Of a DNA stretch of 64,000 nucleotides, positions 54,741 through 62,886 are shown one piece after another. The stretch is from Nostocales cyanobacterium LEGE 11386 (GTDB lineage: Bacteria > Cyanobacteriota > Cyanobacteriia > Cyanobacteriales > Nostocaceae). Under the pieces are notes generated by a model. It was not told the DNA's origin, did not search any database, and saw only the letters and a list, made by a program, of their open reading frames with translations. The translations under genes were made by a program, and so were the position numbers. Positions within the stretch are counted from its first letter, which is position 1. Each line of letters opens with the position of its first letter. The stretch lies in the NCBI GenBank assembly GCA_015207155.1, contig JADEXK010000008.1, positions 57,278-121,277 on the forward strand, written 5' to 3'.

Positions 54741-54859
54741 TGAGTTAATTCGTAAGATGATAAGCAAATGTAAAAACTGTAGGCAGTTTGTCTATGGAAA
54801 GTGTCAAAGAAAGATTATCTAATATTCCCACATAAGCAGGGCTAGGCGATCGCTCTTGA

Positions 54860-55471
54860 TTAAGGTCGCCCAGCTTGAAAAATTTGTTCAGCAGTCAAAT
54901 TTAATTCTGGGAACGTAGGTGATATTATGCGATCGCTACCTCGAAACTTCTTAACTTGATATTCATCTTCTACTAAATAGTAAATAGAAATCGTAGGTTG
55001 TTTGGGATTACCTATGTACCGCCTACCACCCAAAGCTAAATAGTCAACAACCCAATATTCAGGAACACCAAAAGTTTCATAGTCAACTAGCTTGTGTGCA
55101 TAATCATCTTGCCAATTAGTCCTGACGACTTCAATAACTAAAGGAACAGATGCAGCTTCAGTCACTGTCGAAGACTTTTTCCACATTGGTTCTGATGAAA
55201 GATGCTTTTGATTGATGACAGTTACATCAGGTGAATAAGCAGATTCTCTTGCAGGAACTTTGATTAATGCTTGCTTGGGTATGAGATAAGGAAGTTTTAA
55301 TCGTTTGAACTCTAGAGTGATTTCGCCAGCTAAAAAACCATTAATCTCTTCATGATCTCCTACTGGCTGCACTTCAACAATTACTCCATCATGTAGTTCA
55401 TAACATTCACCGTCTGGCTGCCAATTGAGGAATTCTGCAAAAGTTACTGTTTTTGGCAAAGCTTGAAACAT
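54860..55471 (-). CDS. Uma2-family (DUF820) putative endonuclease
   Basis: A 203-residue Uma2 protein from ATG 55471 (a TTG at 55510 is open but less likely). PD-(D/E)XK-type residues are D in YSPDVTVI (about 80), E in VPLVIEVVRTN (about 112) and K in YAHKLVDYETFGVPEYWVVD (about 124). It is longer than the family member at 44127 and only distantly similar to it, apart from the core. It lies 20 bases downstream of the radical SAM gene, same strand. Function unknown. Confidence 0.85.
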   Translation of the reverse strand: MFQALPKTVTFAEFLNWQPDGECYELHDGVIVEVQPVGDHEEINGFLAGEITLEFKRLKLPYLIPKQALIKVPARESAYSPDVTVINQKHLSSEPMWKKSSTVTEAASVPLVIEVVRTNWQDDYAHKLVDYETFGVPEYWVVDYLALGGRRYIGNPKQPTISIYYLVEDEYQVKKFRGSDRIISPTFPELNLTAEQIFQAGRP

Positions 55472-55530
55472 GAGACTTGCTCCTGATTCCAATTTAAAGT
55501 TTAGCACCAAAGTCTTATACAGTATAACTT

Positions 55531-57204
55531 TCAGGCTATGCCATGTAGTTTTAAATCAGATTTAAAGAAATTCGTTTTTTTACTTTTCATTTCTTCATCA
55601 TGGCTGCCATATAAGCTATCAGCCAAGTGCTTCAGTAGTGTAGACTGCGGTAGCGGCCCTTGCAAGTGATTCCAAGGTAAGGTTTGTTCTGTTGACCAAT
55701 TGGCGTGGACGTAAAATTCTAAGTCGGGGATTTGTCCTTTGAGTTGTTTAAAAGCTCGTTTGTAGCTACCTAAAGAGTCGCCAAATTCACGGGTTAATTC
55801 AAGCAGTTGAGAAAGGCGGCGATCGCCTCTGGATATCAAAGCCTGTATAATCGACCAATTATAGCTTTCGGGGCGAAACTCTATGCCCTGAGGTTTGAGT
55901 TTTTTTTGTAAAAATTGTAACCTCTTTTCAGCTTGGCGATTCACCCCAAACCATTGAAATGGTGTATGGGCCTTGGGTACAAAGGTGCTACATCCTAGTG
56001 TTAATCTCAGTCCTGGGGCAGCTTTTTTAATACTCAGCATCATATCTACGGTTTGTTCTAAATCTTCTGGTTCTTCACCGGGAATTCCTGCCATACCGTA
56101 GAGTTTCAAGCTTTTCAATCCTCCAGCTTTAGCATTTATTGCCGCTTGGATGATTTCATCGTTATGCAACTTTTTGTTGATGATTTGGCGGAGTTTTTCT
56201 GAACCACTTTCTACAGCAATAGTAAGCGATCGCGTGTCTCTTTTTGCTAAAGTTTCTGCCAGCTGCACAGTTACTGTATTGGTTCGCACTGAGGCAATAC
56301 TCAAACGCACATCATCATATTTTGGCTGACTGATATAATTCAGCAAAGCCTCAAACTCTGGATGCTGAGTTACCGAAGCACCCAATAAACCCAACCGATT
56401 TGTAACTTGTAACCCTCTTTCAATGGCTGGAATTAAAGAACTTTCCAGACTGGCTGTTCTAAAAGGCAATGTCAGATAACTTGCCATACAGAAGCGGCAC
56501 ATTTCTGGACAACTCCGCACCACTTCCACCATGTAAATATTTTCCCATGCTGCTTTTTCCGTCACCACAGTTGACGTTGCAAGAGTATTTCCTCGGTAGG
56601 TTTGCTTTTGCACCACTGCGGGAATTTCTGGGAAAATTGGTTTAATAGACTTCACTACACCATCTTTTGTCTGATATTCCACCTCATACAAACTAGGAAC
56701 GTAAATTCCAGGAATTTGCGCCAGTGCTTTTAATTGAGTTTGTCGAGAGGCGTTTCTAACTTCTTTGTACACCTCAATAAAATTAGGCAGTAGGTTTTCT
56801 CCATCACCTAGTAAGATGACATCAAAAAAGTCTGCAAAAGGTTCCGGGTTAGCAGTGAGAACAGGGCCACCACCAAAAACTATAGGATGTGAATCATCAC
56901 GGAAAGTAGCCCGAATAGGAATTTCTAAAGATTCCAGTAAATTTAAAATATTTACATAATCTAGTTCCCAGGAAATCGAAAATCCCACTATTTTCGGGTT
57001 GCGGGGAAGTTGTTCCTGAATATCGGTAAATAAACGACTCACCTGCACATCTTTACGCATAGCTAAAGTAGCCCACACCACCTGATAGCCAAGGCTAGTG
57101 ATACCGACGCTGTACTCATTAGGAAAGGCAAAAATTAGCGGTATTGCATCGTTATCGGGAGTAATGGGAGTGAATAAGAGGCGTTCAGAGGCAAATACAG
57201 TCAT
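55531..57204 (-). CDS. B12-binding-domain radical SAM protein
   Basis: A 557-residue protein. The N-terminal half is a cobalamin-binding-like fold (VFGGGPVLTANPEPFADFFD, about 107-126, then LGDGENLLP). The radical SAM cluster motif is CPEMCRFC (about 231-238), followed by ASVRTNTVTVQLAE and an AVESGSEKLRQIIN segment typical of the fold, then GIPGEEPEDLEQTVDMM. The C-terminal domain is extra. The family includes methyltransferases and related enzymes; the substrate here is unknown. Present as a single large gene next to a Uma2 gene. Confidence 0.88.
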   Translation of the reverse strand: MTVFASERLLFTPITPDNDAIPLIFAFPNEYSVGITSLGYQVVWATLAMRKDVQVSRLFTDIQEQLPRNPKIVGFSISWELDYVNILNLLESLEIPIRATFRDDSHPIVFGGGPVLTANPEPFADFFDVILLGDGENLLPNFIEVYKEVRNASRQTQLKALAQIPGIYVPSLYEVEYQTKDGVVKSIKPIFPEIPAVVQKQTYRGNTLATSTVVTEKAAWENIYMVEVVRSCPEMCRFCMASYLTLPFRTASLESSLIPAIERGLQVTNRLGLLGASVTQHPEFEALLNYISQPKYDDVRLSIASVRTNTVTVQLAETLAKRDTRSLTIAVESGSEKLRQIINKKLHNDEIIQAAINAKAGGLKSLKLYGMAGIPGEEPEDLEQTVDMMLSIKKAAPGLRLTLGCSTFVPKAHTPFQWFGVNRQAEKRLQFLQKKLKPQGIEFRPESYNWSIIQALISRGDRRLSQLLELTREFGDSLGSYKRAFKQLKGQIPDLEFYVHANWSTEQTLPWNHLQGPLPQSTLLKHLADSLYGSHDEEMKSKKTNFFKSDLKLHGIA

Positions 57205-57606
57205 ATTAATTCGTAATTCGTGAGCGAGTCGCCATCTTGGCGCTTGGCGTCGTTCGCGTAATTTCTTGGAAGAAGTTTGGCAAACTCGCGAACCTGTAAG
57301 GCAATTCGTAATTGAGGAATTGGATAATTTGTGTCAACAAGCCTTTGTCAGGTTAAGCGTTATCCATATCTAATTTTAAGCCATGTAATCATGAGGCTAA
57401 TGTTGATTTTAGAGGGTTTTCATGGCTGCAAACAGAAACTTATGCCTTATGATATGTATATCTAAGAAATATCGATTAATGTCAAGAGTAATTAATGAAT
57501 ATTGCCTAAATTAGCCCAATCTTAGGTAATGCCTCTTTACTGATTGAAAATTTCACGATTTAACCAGTACCTACTGGGTTTAATCAACAAAAATACTTTT
57601 TGTAAG
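57205..57606. other. Intergenic stretch upstream of the radical SAM gene
   Basis: About 400 bases without a gene. At 57210-57320 lies a repeat with aattcgtaatt at both ends and gcgagtcgccatcttggcgc inside. The rest shows nothing recognisable. Confidence 0.55.
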
Positions 57607-57680
57607 GGCGAACGATGGGACTCGAACCCACGAATGGTGGTACCACAAACCACTGCCTTAACCACTTGGCTACGCTCGCC
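57607..57680 (-). tRNA. trnH: tRNA-His (GUG)
   Basis: The minus strand folds with the acceptor gcgagcg/cgttcgc plus the encoded extra G-1 (57680) opposite C73, the histidine identity pair. The anticodon loop ttgtggt has anticodon GTG, and the T arm is tgggttcgagtccca. CCA is not encoded. Confidence 0.9.
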
Positions 57681-57805
57681 ATTTCGATATCGCTCATTAT
57701 AACATTTCCTTGAAGAAGTAATCAAGAGTTTTTTTTTAAGGAACGGACTTTGTTGATTTCCAGTCTTGGGAGTCCAATGACAATATTGAGTTACCGTAAG
57801 GAAAC

Positions 57806-58186
57806 ATGAAAGCACTGACTATTATGGCATACGCGGGAGCAGCAGGATTAGCCACTTTGGGAGTGACAATGGCGAAAACTAATCCGTCGCAGGCTGAATA
57901 TGAAGAGTACGCAGCGCAACGGCTGACAGAATATTTAAAAAAAGATGTTTGCAAAAAAACTACAAGTTTTTGGGAAAATTTAATACATTCTAAATGTGAA
58001 CAACTAGTAGATACAGCCAATCCCCATATGCGGGAAATCCTAGCTCTGACTACGCAAAAGCAAGATTTTATGATTTTTAGTATTTACAGTACAGATTTAA
58101 AACTCAGTTCTTGGATACCTGCTTACAGATTTGAAACGGTGGGGGCATTTAATAACTTTTATACTTACACTGCCGAGCAGCAATAA
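57806..58186 (+). CDS. DUF4359 protein
   Basis: A 126-residue cyanobacterial protein with an N-terminal hydrophobic segment (LTIMAYAGAAGLATLGVTMA, about 4-23) that could be a signal anchor. After it come NPSQAEYEEYAAQRLTEYLK (about 26-45), two cysteines (CKK near 49, KCEQL near 64) and a beta-rich end (YSTDLKLSSWIPAYRFETVG). This is the DUF4359 layout. Probably exported or membrane-anchored. A TAAGGAAA site lies before ATG 57806. It lies 75 bases before the kinase-GUN4 gene, same strand. Function unknown. Confidence 0.85.
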   Translation: MKALTIMAYAGAAGLATLGVTMAKTNPSQAEYEEYAAQRLTEYLKKDVCKKTTSFWENLIHSKCEQLVDTANPHMREILALTTQKQDFMIFSIYSTDLKLSSWIPAYRFETVGAFNNFYTYTAEQQ

Positions 58187-58261
58187 GGCAAGCAGCCGGG
58201 GGAGAGTCGGGAAGAAATTGGGAATACTGATCATCAAGCCCAGAAAACGTTCTACCTTGTA

Positions 58262-59605
58262 ATGAAACTCTGTCCCAACATTGACTGTTTATATTTACAA
58301 AATTCTGACACGGCTCAAGTTTGTCCCAAATGTGGTGGACAATTGTTGCTCCAAGACCGCTATCGCCTGCTTTGTTGCTTAGGACACGGTGGATTTGGCA
58401 GAACTTTTTTGGCTGTGGATGAACACCTTCCCTCCAAAATCAGGTGTGTCATTAAACAATTCTGTTTTCCAGAGGAAGATAGAGAAAGCCTTCACAAGGC
58501 AGTAGAATTATTTCGTCAGGAAGCCGTTCGTCTAGATGAGTTGCAGCATCCCCAAATACCTCAACTATTAGGGTACTTTGAACAAGAGCATCAGCTGTAT
58601 TTGGTGGAGGAATTAATTTCAGGACAAACCCTGGCACAGGAATTACAACAGCAAGGAGTATTTAACGCATCCCAAATAGGGGAATTACTGCAAAATTTGT
58701 TGCCAGTGCTGCAATTCGTCCACGACCGCCGAGTGATTCACCGCGATATTAAGCCAGCAAATATCATGCGTCGCGTTCCTCAAGGTGATCTAGTTTTAAT
58801 TGACTTCGGAGTTGCTAAACACATCACCACTACAGCGTTGCTACATACAGGGACAACAATAGGTAGTCCAGAATATATTGCGCCTGAACAAACGCGGGGT
58901 AAAGCTTTACCAGCTAGTGACCTCTATAGTTTGGGTGTCACCTGTATTCATTTATTGACAGGAATTTCTCCCTTTGATTTGTTTGATGTGATTAGCGATC
59001 GCTGGGTATGGCGTGACTATATATTAAGTGAAAATAGGGTAGGTCATGCACTCGGTCAAATTCTTGATAAACTGCTACACAATGCCCTTTCTCAACGTTA
59101 TCAATCGGCTGCGGAAGTTCTGCAAGCCTTAAATTTAGCCACAACACAGCCAGATAATTTCAAGGTAGAAGTTGATTACAGCCAATTGCGCGATTTCCTC
59201 GCTGTCAGGAAATGGCAACAAGCAGACCAAGAAACTTGGGTGGTGATGTGTCAAGCACTCTCGAAGCCAATTAACAGCTATCTTTTTTGTAGTGATTTGA
59301 AAAAGCTGCCAGAAGAGGTTTTACAGACAATTGACCACCTGTGGATGAAGTACAGCCAAGGACGTTTTGGATTTAGTGTCCAGAAGCAAATTTATGACAG
59401 CGTTGACGCTGATTATGGTCGGTTTTGCGCTGCTATTGGCTGGAATGTTCATAATTCCCACTATAGTCAGCAATTCTTTTTTGGTTGGTCTGTTCCTCAA
59501 GGATTCTTGCCTTCAAGAATTTGGGCTGGTGGAACTCAAGTGTGGCAACATACCAGTGTTTTAGTTTCCAAGCTGCCAAGCTGTTACCCTGAAAATAATT
59601 ACTAA
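58262..59605 (+). CDS. Ser/Thr protein kinase with zinc ribbon and GUN4 domain
   Basis: A 447-residue protein. Residues 1-28 are a zinc ribbon (C-x4-C and CPKCGG). The kinase domain follows: LGHGGFGRTFL (about 40-50), catalytic loop HRDIKPANIMR (about 160-170), metal motif IDFGVAK (about 180-186) and GSPEYIAPEQ. The C-terminus (about 302-430) is a GUN4-like domain: YSQLRDFLAVRKWQQADQET, then KKLPEEVLQTIDHLWMKYSQ and GRFGFSVQKQIYDSV. GUN4 binds Mg-protoporphyrin in chlorophyll synthesis, so this kinase may sense a tetrapyrrole. The next genes are sirB and cobA, also tetrapyrrole enzymes. Confidence 0.9.
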   Translation: MKLCPNIDCLYLQNSDTAQVCPKCGGQLLLQDRYRLLCCLGHGGFGRTFLAVDEHLPSKIRCVIKQFCFPEEDRESLHKAVELFRQEAVRLDELQHPQIPQLLGYFEQEHQLYLVEELISGQTLAQELQQQGVFNASQIGELLQNLLPVLQFVHDRRVIHRDIKPANIMRRVPQGDLVLIDFGVAKHITTTALLHTGTTIGSPEYIAPEQTRGKALPASDLYSLGVTCIHLLTGISPFDLFDVISDRWVWRDYILSENRVGHALGQILDKLLHNALSQRYQSAAEVLQALNLATTQPDNFKVEVDYSQLRDFLAVRKWQQADQETWVVMCQALSKPINSYLFCSDLKKLPEEVLQTIDHLWMKYSQGRFGFSVQKQIYDSVDADYGRFCAAIGWNVHNSHYSQQFFFGWSVPQGFLPSRIWAGGTQVWQHTSVLVSKLPSCYPENNY

Positions 59606-59666
59606 TTCGTAATTAAGAAAATTAGACTTTGGCTGTGTTTGTGTCTCACTCTTTTTTTTAATTGGT

Positions 59667-60380
59667 ATGACATCCGCGTATTTACTAGTATCCCACGGGA
59701 GTCGTGACCCACGCCCAGAAGTTGCTATGCAGCAATTAGCAAGGTTGGTATCTCATAAACTGGGTAATACCAAACATCTGGTAGGTATAGCTGCTTTGGA
59801 ATTACAAACTGAGCCTTTGCATCAGCAGATTAAACAATTTGCCGATAATGCTTTAGTTGATGGGATTGGTTGCTTAAAGGTAATACCGTTATTTCTGCTA
59901 CCGGGCGTCCATGTAACGAAAGATATTCCTGTGGAAATTGCACTAGCACAACAGGCTGTTGGTCAAGATATCATGATTAATCTGCAACCACATTTAGGCA
60001 GTCATCCCGGTTTAGTTACATTGCTAGCCAAGCAAATGGCTACGATGAAAGCTGAAAATTCCATTTTGTTAGCTCATGGTAGCAGTCGTCCTGGTTCCTT
60101 AGAAGTAATAGAAACAATCGCAGCCAAATTGGGAGCAGTGGCGGCTTATTGGGCTGTACCGCCTAAATTAGAATCGCAGGTACAAGAGCTTGTGGCTGCT
60201 GGCAAGAGGGAGATTGCGATTTTGCCATATTTTCTATTTACAGGTGGCATTACTGATGCAATCGCAAAGTCCGTAGAAACGCTAAAATTACAATTTCCGA
60301 CTGTAACTTTCCAACTGGCAGAGCCTTTGGGAGCAAGTGCAGAATTAGCTGAGATAATTTGGGATTTAATAGATACATGA
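59667..60380 (+). CDS. sirB: Sirohydrochlorin chelatase
   Basis: A 237-residue CbiX/SirB-type chelatase with two CbiX-like halves. The first opens with LLVSHGSRDPRPE (about 6-18) and the second with ILLAHGSSRPGSLEV (about 133-147), so both chelatase histidines are present. It inserts iron (or cobalt) into sirohydrochlorin in siroheme or cobalamin synthesis. Its stop is overlapped by the cobA start (ATGA), so the pair is translationally coupled and supplies consecutive parts of the same branch. Complete. Confidence 0.88.
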   Translation: MTSAYLLVSHGSRDPRPEVAMQQLARLVSHKLGNTKHLVGIAALELQTEPLHQQIKQFADNALVDGIGCLKVIPLFLLPGVHVTKDIPVEIALAQQAVGQDIMINLQPHLGSHPGLVTLLAKQMATMKAENSILLAHGSSRPGSLEVIETIAAKLGAVAAYWAVPPKLESQVQELVAAGKREIAILPYFLFTGGITDAIAKSVETLKLQFPTVTFQLAEPLGASAELAEIIWDLIDT

Positions 60381-61156
60381 GCCGCACAGAGAAAGAAGCG
60401 CCAAGGTGTTTAGGTAAAGTTTATTTAATAGGTGCGGGGCCTGGAGATCCAGGACTAATGACCCTTAAGGGTAAGGGTTTATTGGAATGTGCGGATGTAG
60501 TTATCTATGATGCCTTAGTCAGTCCAGCAATTCTGGCTATGATTAATCCCCAAGCCGAGAAAATCAACGCAGGTAAGCGGATGGGAAGACATTCATTATT
60601 ACAAGAAGAAACCACCCATCTGCTCATTGAAAAGGCGCAAGATCATGCAGTAGTGGTGCGACTCAAAGGCGGCGACCCGTTTATTTTTGGTCGCGGTGGC
60701 GAAGAAATGGCAGATTTAGTCCAAGCTGGGATATCTGTAGAAGTTGTGCCAGGAATTACATCAGGAATTGCGGCTCCTGCCTATGCAGGGATACCTTTAA
60801 CTCATAGACTGCATAGTTCTTCTGTAACTTTTGTAACCGGGCATGAGTCGGCAGGTAAGTATAGACCGAGGGTAAATTGGCAGGCGATCGCTCACGGTTC
60901 GGAAACCATTGTGATTTACATGGGTATTCACAATCTACCTTACATTGTGGAACAGTTAAGTCAAGCTGGGTTGAGTATAGAGACACCCATTGCCTTGGTG
61001 CGTTGGGGTACACGACCAGAACAAGCAGAATTGATCGGGACTTTAGAAACGATTATTGGGCAAGTTGAGGAAACTGGATTTGGCGCACCCGCGATCGCAG
61101 TTATCGGCTCAGTAGTAAATATGCACAGTATTCTATCTGGGTGTCGCCCTATTTAA
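60377..61156 (+). CDS. cobA: Uroporphyrinogen-III C-methyltransferase
   Basis: A 259-residue SAM-dependent methyltransferase (SUMT). Hallmarks are GAGPGDPGLMTLKG (about 20-33), VVRLKGGDPFIFGRGGEE (about 93-110), GITSGIAAPAYAGIPLTHR (about 125-143) and VIYMGIHNLP. It makes precorrin-2 from uroporphyrinogen III, the first step to siroheme and B12. I start at ATG 60377, overlapping sirB. Its last 66 bases are duplicated at 61822-61889, beyond a toxin-antitoxin pair; the cobA copy itself is intact. Confidence 0.92.
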   Translation: MSRTEKEAPRCLGKVYLIGAGPGDPGLMTLKGKGLLECADVVIYDALVSPAILAMINPQAEKINAGKRMGRHSLLQEETTHLLIEKAQDHAVVVRLKGGDPFIFGRGGEEMADLVQAGISVEVVPGITSGIAAPAYAGIPLTHRLHSSSVTFVTGHESAGKYRPRVNWQAIAHGSETIVIYMGIHNLPYIVEQLSQAGLSIETPIALVRWGTRPEQAELIGTLETIIGQVEETGFGAPAIAVIGSVVNMHSILSGCRPI

Positions 61157-61158
61157 GA
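61091..61158 (+). repeat. Direct repeat, left copy (end of cobA)
   Basis: 68 bases identical to 61822-61889. This copy is the 3' end of cobA plus two bases. Weaker similarity continues on both sides: actggattt/actagattt upstream and atgggag--ataactgataaa downstream. Confidence 0.92.
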
Positions 61159-61248
61159 GTACATGAACTAGCTATTTACACTACAGAAGTTCATGGGAGA
61201 GTATAACTGATAAACTAGAAAAAACAGGTTTTCCTTGGTAAAGTCAGC

Positions 61249-61476
61249 ATGAACAAAGAGTTCACTCAAATTTTTGAGTTAACCCTCTCGGAAAAGTTAC
61301 AGCTTGTGGAAGATTTATGGGATAGTATTGCCTCTGTTCCAGAACAAATCTCTGTGCTTGACTGGCAGAAAGAAGAACTTGCTAAGAGAAAAGCAGCATA
61401 CTTGCAGAATCCTGACTCAGGTAGTTCATGGGAGGAAGTCAAAGAGAGAATTCGCCTAAACAGCAGCGATGTTTAG
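61249..61476 (+). CDS. Addiction-module antitoxin (TIGR02574-type)
   Basis: A 75-residue protein of the short antitoxin type that pairs with RelE/ParE toxins: FELTLSEKLQLVEDLWDSIA (about 9-28) is the family helix, followed by WQKEELAKRKAAYLQNPDSG and SWEEVKERIR. Its gene overlaps the next by 8 bases (61469-61476), the usual antitoxin-toxin coupling. It lies between two copies of the cobA 3' end. Likely neutralises the protein at 61469. Confidence 0.85.
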   Translation: MNKEFTQIFELTLSEKLQLVEDLWDSIASVPEQISVLDWQKEELAKRKAAYLQNPDSGSSWEEVKERIRLNSSDV

Positions 61477-61768
61477 AAACTTGATTATTCTGCCAGAAGC
61501 AGAACAGGATACAGTTCAGGCTTACACTTGGTATGAAAATCAGGAACCTGGTTTGGGTGAAGAGTTTCTTCGTTGTGTTGATGCTTGCCTTCATTTTGTT
61601 CGACGAAACCCAACAATGTATCCGGTAGTTTATGAAAGTTATAGAAGGGCTGTCGTTCGCCGCTTTCCTTACGTTGTTTTCTACGAGTATTTTGACTATA
61701 CGCTCATTGTCTACTCAGTTTTTCATTGCTCTCAAAATCCTCAAAAATGGCGTAGTCGGTTGCCATAA
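61469..61768 (+). CDS. RelE/ParE-family toxin
   Basis: A 99-residue toxin of the RelE/ParE fold. It shows LIILPEAEQDTVQAYTWYEN (about 4-23), the GLGEEFLRCVDACL helix (about 32-45) and RRFPYVVFYEYFDYTLIVYS (about 68-87). ParE members inhibit gyrase and RelE members cut mRNA; the sequence does not decide which. Overlap with the antitoxin gene supports a functional TA operon. No frameshift is visible. Confidence 0.87.
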   Translation: MFRNLIILPEAEQDTVQAYTWYENQEPGLGEEFLRCVDACLHFVRRNPTMYPVVYESYRRAVVRRFPYVVFYEYFDYTLIVYSVFHCSQNPQKWRSRLP

Positions 61769-61821
61769 GCAAGAGAATGTTGTCCTGCTCGTAACAGCTT
61801 ATACTAGATTTACAGTACCTG

Positions 61822-61889
61822 CGATCGCAGTTATCGGCTCAGTAGTAAATATGCACAGTATTCTATCTGGGTGTCGCCCTATTTAAGAC
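61822..61889 (+). repeat. Direct repeat, right copy (cobA 3' end remnant)
   Basis: 68 bases identical to 61091-61158, located 54 bases after the toxin gene and outside any intact gene. A shorter degraded copy (gtagtaaatatg + agtgtcgctta) follows at about 61958-61980. The frame across it ends with the CobA C-terminus SVVNMHSILSGCRPI but has no CobA body. Confidence 0.92.
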
Positions 61890-61988
61890 TTGTTAGCTAC
61901 CCACCATTTTTATTCCCATAAGCTGATGGGAGCATAACTGATAAAATTGCTGCCTCCGTAGTAAATATGAGTGTCGCTTAGTTTAAAA

Positions 61989-62324
61989 TTACTCATCAGG
62001 AATCTGAGTTTCAGGAATGTGCTTGAGTCCCCAAGCAATCATCGTTTTCAACACAGGGCGGAGGCTTTTACCTCGTTCTGTTAATTGATAGCTCATCCGT
62101 CGAGAATGGTTACTATATAGCTGTTTTTCTGCTAAACCTAGCTCTTCTAGCAATTTCAACCGATTTGACAAGATATTTGTAGAAATTCCTTCAGGAGAGT
62201 CTAAAAACTCCTCAAAACGCTGCTTATGGAAAAACATCATGTCCCTAATGATCAGCAGCGTCCAGCGATCGCCTATTAAATCTAATGTACAAGCTATTGG
62301 ACATGGTGATCGTCGTGACTGCAT
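61989..62324 (-). CDS. HxlR-family transcriptional regulator
   Basis: A 111-residue HxlR regulator. The family start is present: SPCPIACTLDLIGDRWTLLI (about 6-25) with its cysteine, the recognition region GISTNILSNRLKLLEELGL (about 45-63) and LTERGKSLRPVLKTMIAWG. It is divergent from the cupin gene at 62410, and the gap contains a perfect inverted repeat suited to a dimeric regulator. It probably represses the cupin gene and itself, as is common for the family. Confidence 0.88.
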   Translation of the reverse strand: MQSRRSPCPIACTLDLIGDRWTLLIIRDMMFFHKQRFEEFLDSPEGISTNILSNRLKLLEELGLAEKQLYSNHSRRMSYQLTERGKSLRPVLKTMIAWGLKHIPETQIPDE

Positions 62325-62343
62325 GATTAACGGATTAATTAGA

Positions 62344-62404
62344 TTACTTGCATTTTACAAGTTACTTTGCTATCTTAACTTTTAACTTGCAAATTAAAAG
62401 TTAA
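62344..62404. promoter_or_regulatory. Operator-like inverted repeats between HxlR and cupin genes
   Basis: Site 1 (62344-62365) has ttacttg and caagttac arms. Site 2 is a perfect 11-base inverted repeat, ttaacttttaa (62375-62385) and ttaaaagttaa (62394-62404), ending five bases before the cupin ATG. Both share the acttg/aagtt core. The placement fits HxlR autoregulation and control of the cupin gene. Confidence 0.6.
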
Positions 62405-62409
62405 CAAAT

Positions 62410-62886
62410 ATGACTCAATCTTCCCTATCTACCAAAACGGGGCAAAACTTTGCTGCTGTGAATTTAGGAACTTTCTCTCAATTGCATCAGTTTAAATTTC
62501 AAGCTCCAGGGGTTCCCTTTAAGTTCGAAGGTAAGGTATTTTTGAAACAACTGCTTGACCTCACTAGTGCAGAGATTTCTGTCAATATGCTACTACCAAG
62601 GCAGTCGATACCCTTTTATCACAAGCATAGACTAAACGAAGAAATTTACATTTTTATTCGGGGATATGGAGAGTTCCAAGTTGATGAGCGCGTGTTTCCC
62701 ATAGGCGAAGGAACAGTGGTACGGGTAGATCCTGAAGGAGAACGCTGTTTTCGTAATACCTCAGATGTGGAAGAACTTTGCTGGATTGTCATTCAATCAC
62801 GGGCAAATTCCTATCCAGGCCACACTATTGAAGATGGGTATGGAGTTCAAAAGCAGGTGAGTTGGGTGGATAAAGAAACAGTTTAA
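62410..62886 (+). CDS. Cupin-domain protein
   Basis: A 158-residue single-cupin protein. The first cupin motif is IPFYHKHRLNEEIYIFIRGYGE (about 76-97; H80, H82, E86) and the second is IGEGTVVRVDPEGERCFRN (about 105-123), with a weak second-motif histidine equivalent. The start ATG 62410 follows directly on the operator-like inverted repeat, so HxlR control is likely. The substrate or function is unknown; many cupins bind metals. It overlaps the stop of the minus-strand LuxR gene by four bases at 62883-62886. Confidence 0.83.
   Translation: MTQSSLSTKTGQNFAAVNLGTFSQLHQFKFQAPGVPFKFEGKVFLKQLLDLTSAEISVNMLLPRQSIPFYHKHRLNEEIYIFIRGYGEFQVDERVFPIGEGTVVRVDPEGERCFRNTSDVEELCWIVIQSRANSYPGHTIEDGYGVQKQVSWVDKETV

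Noticed and set aside
61632..61886. Frame ending with the CobA C-terminus
   Set aside because: It arises only from the duplicated cobA end; the first part is the toxin gene in another frame.
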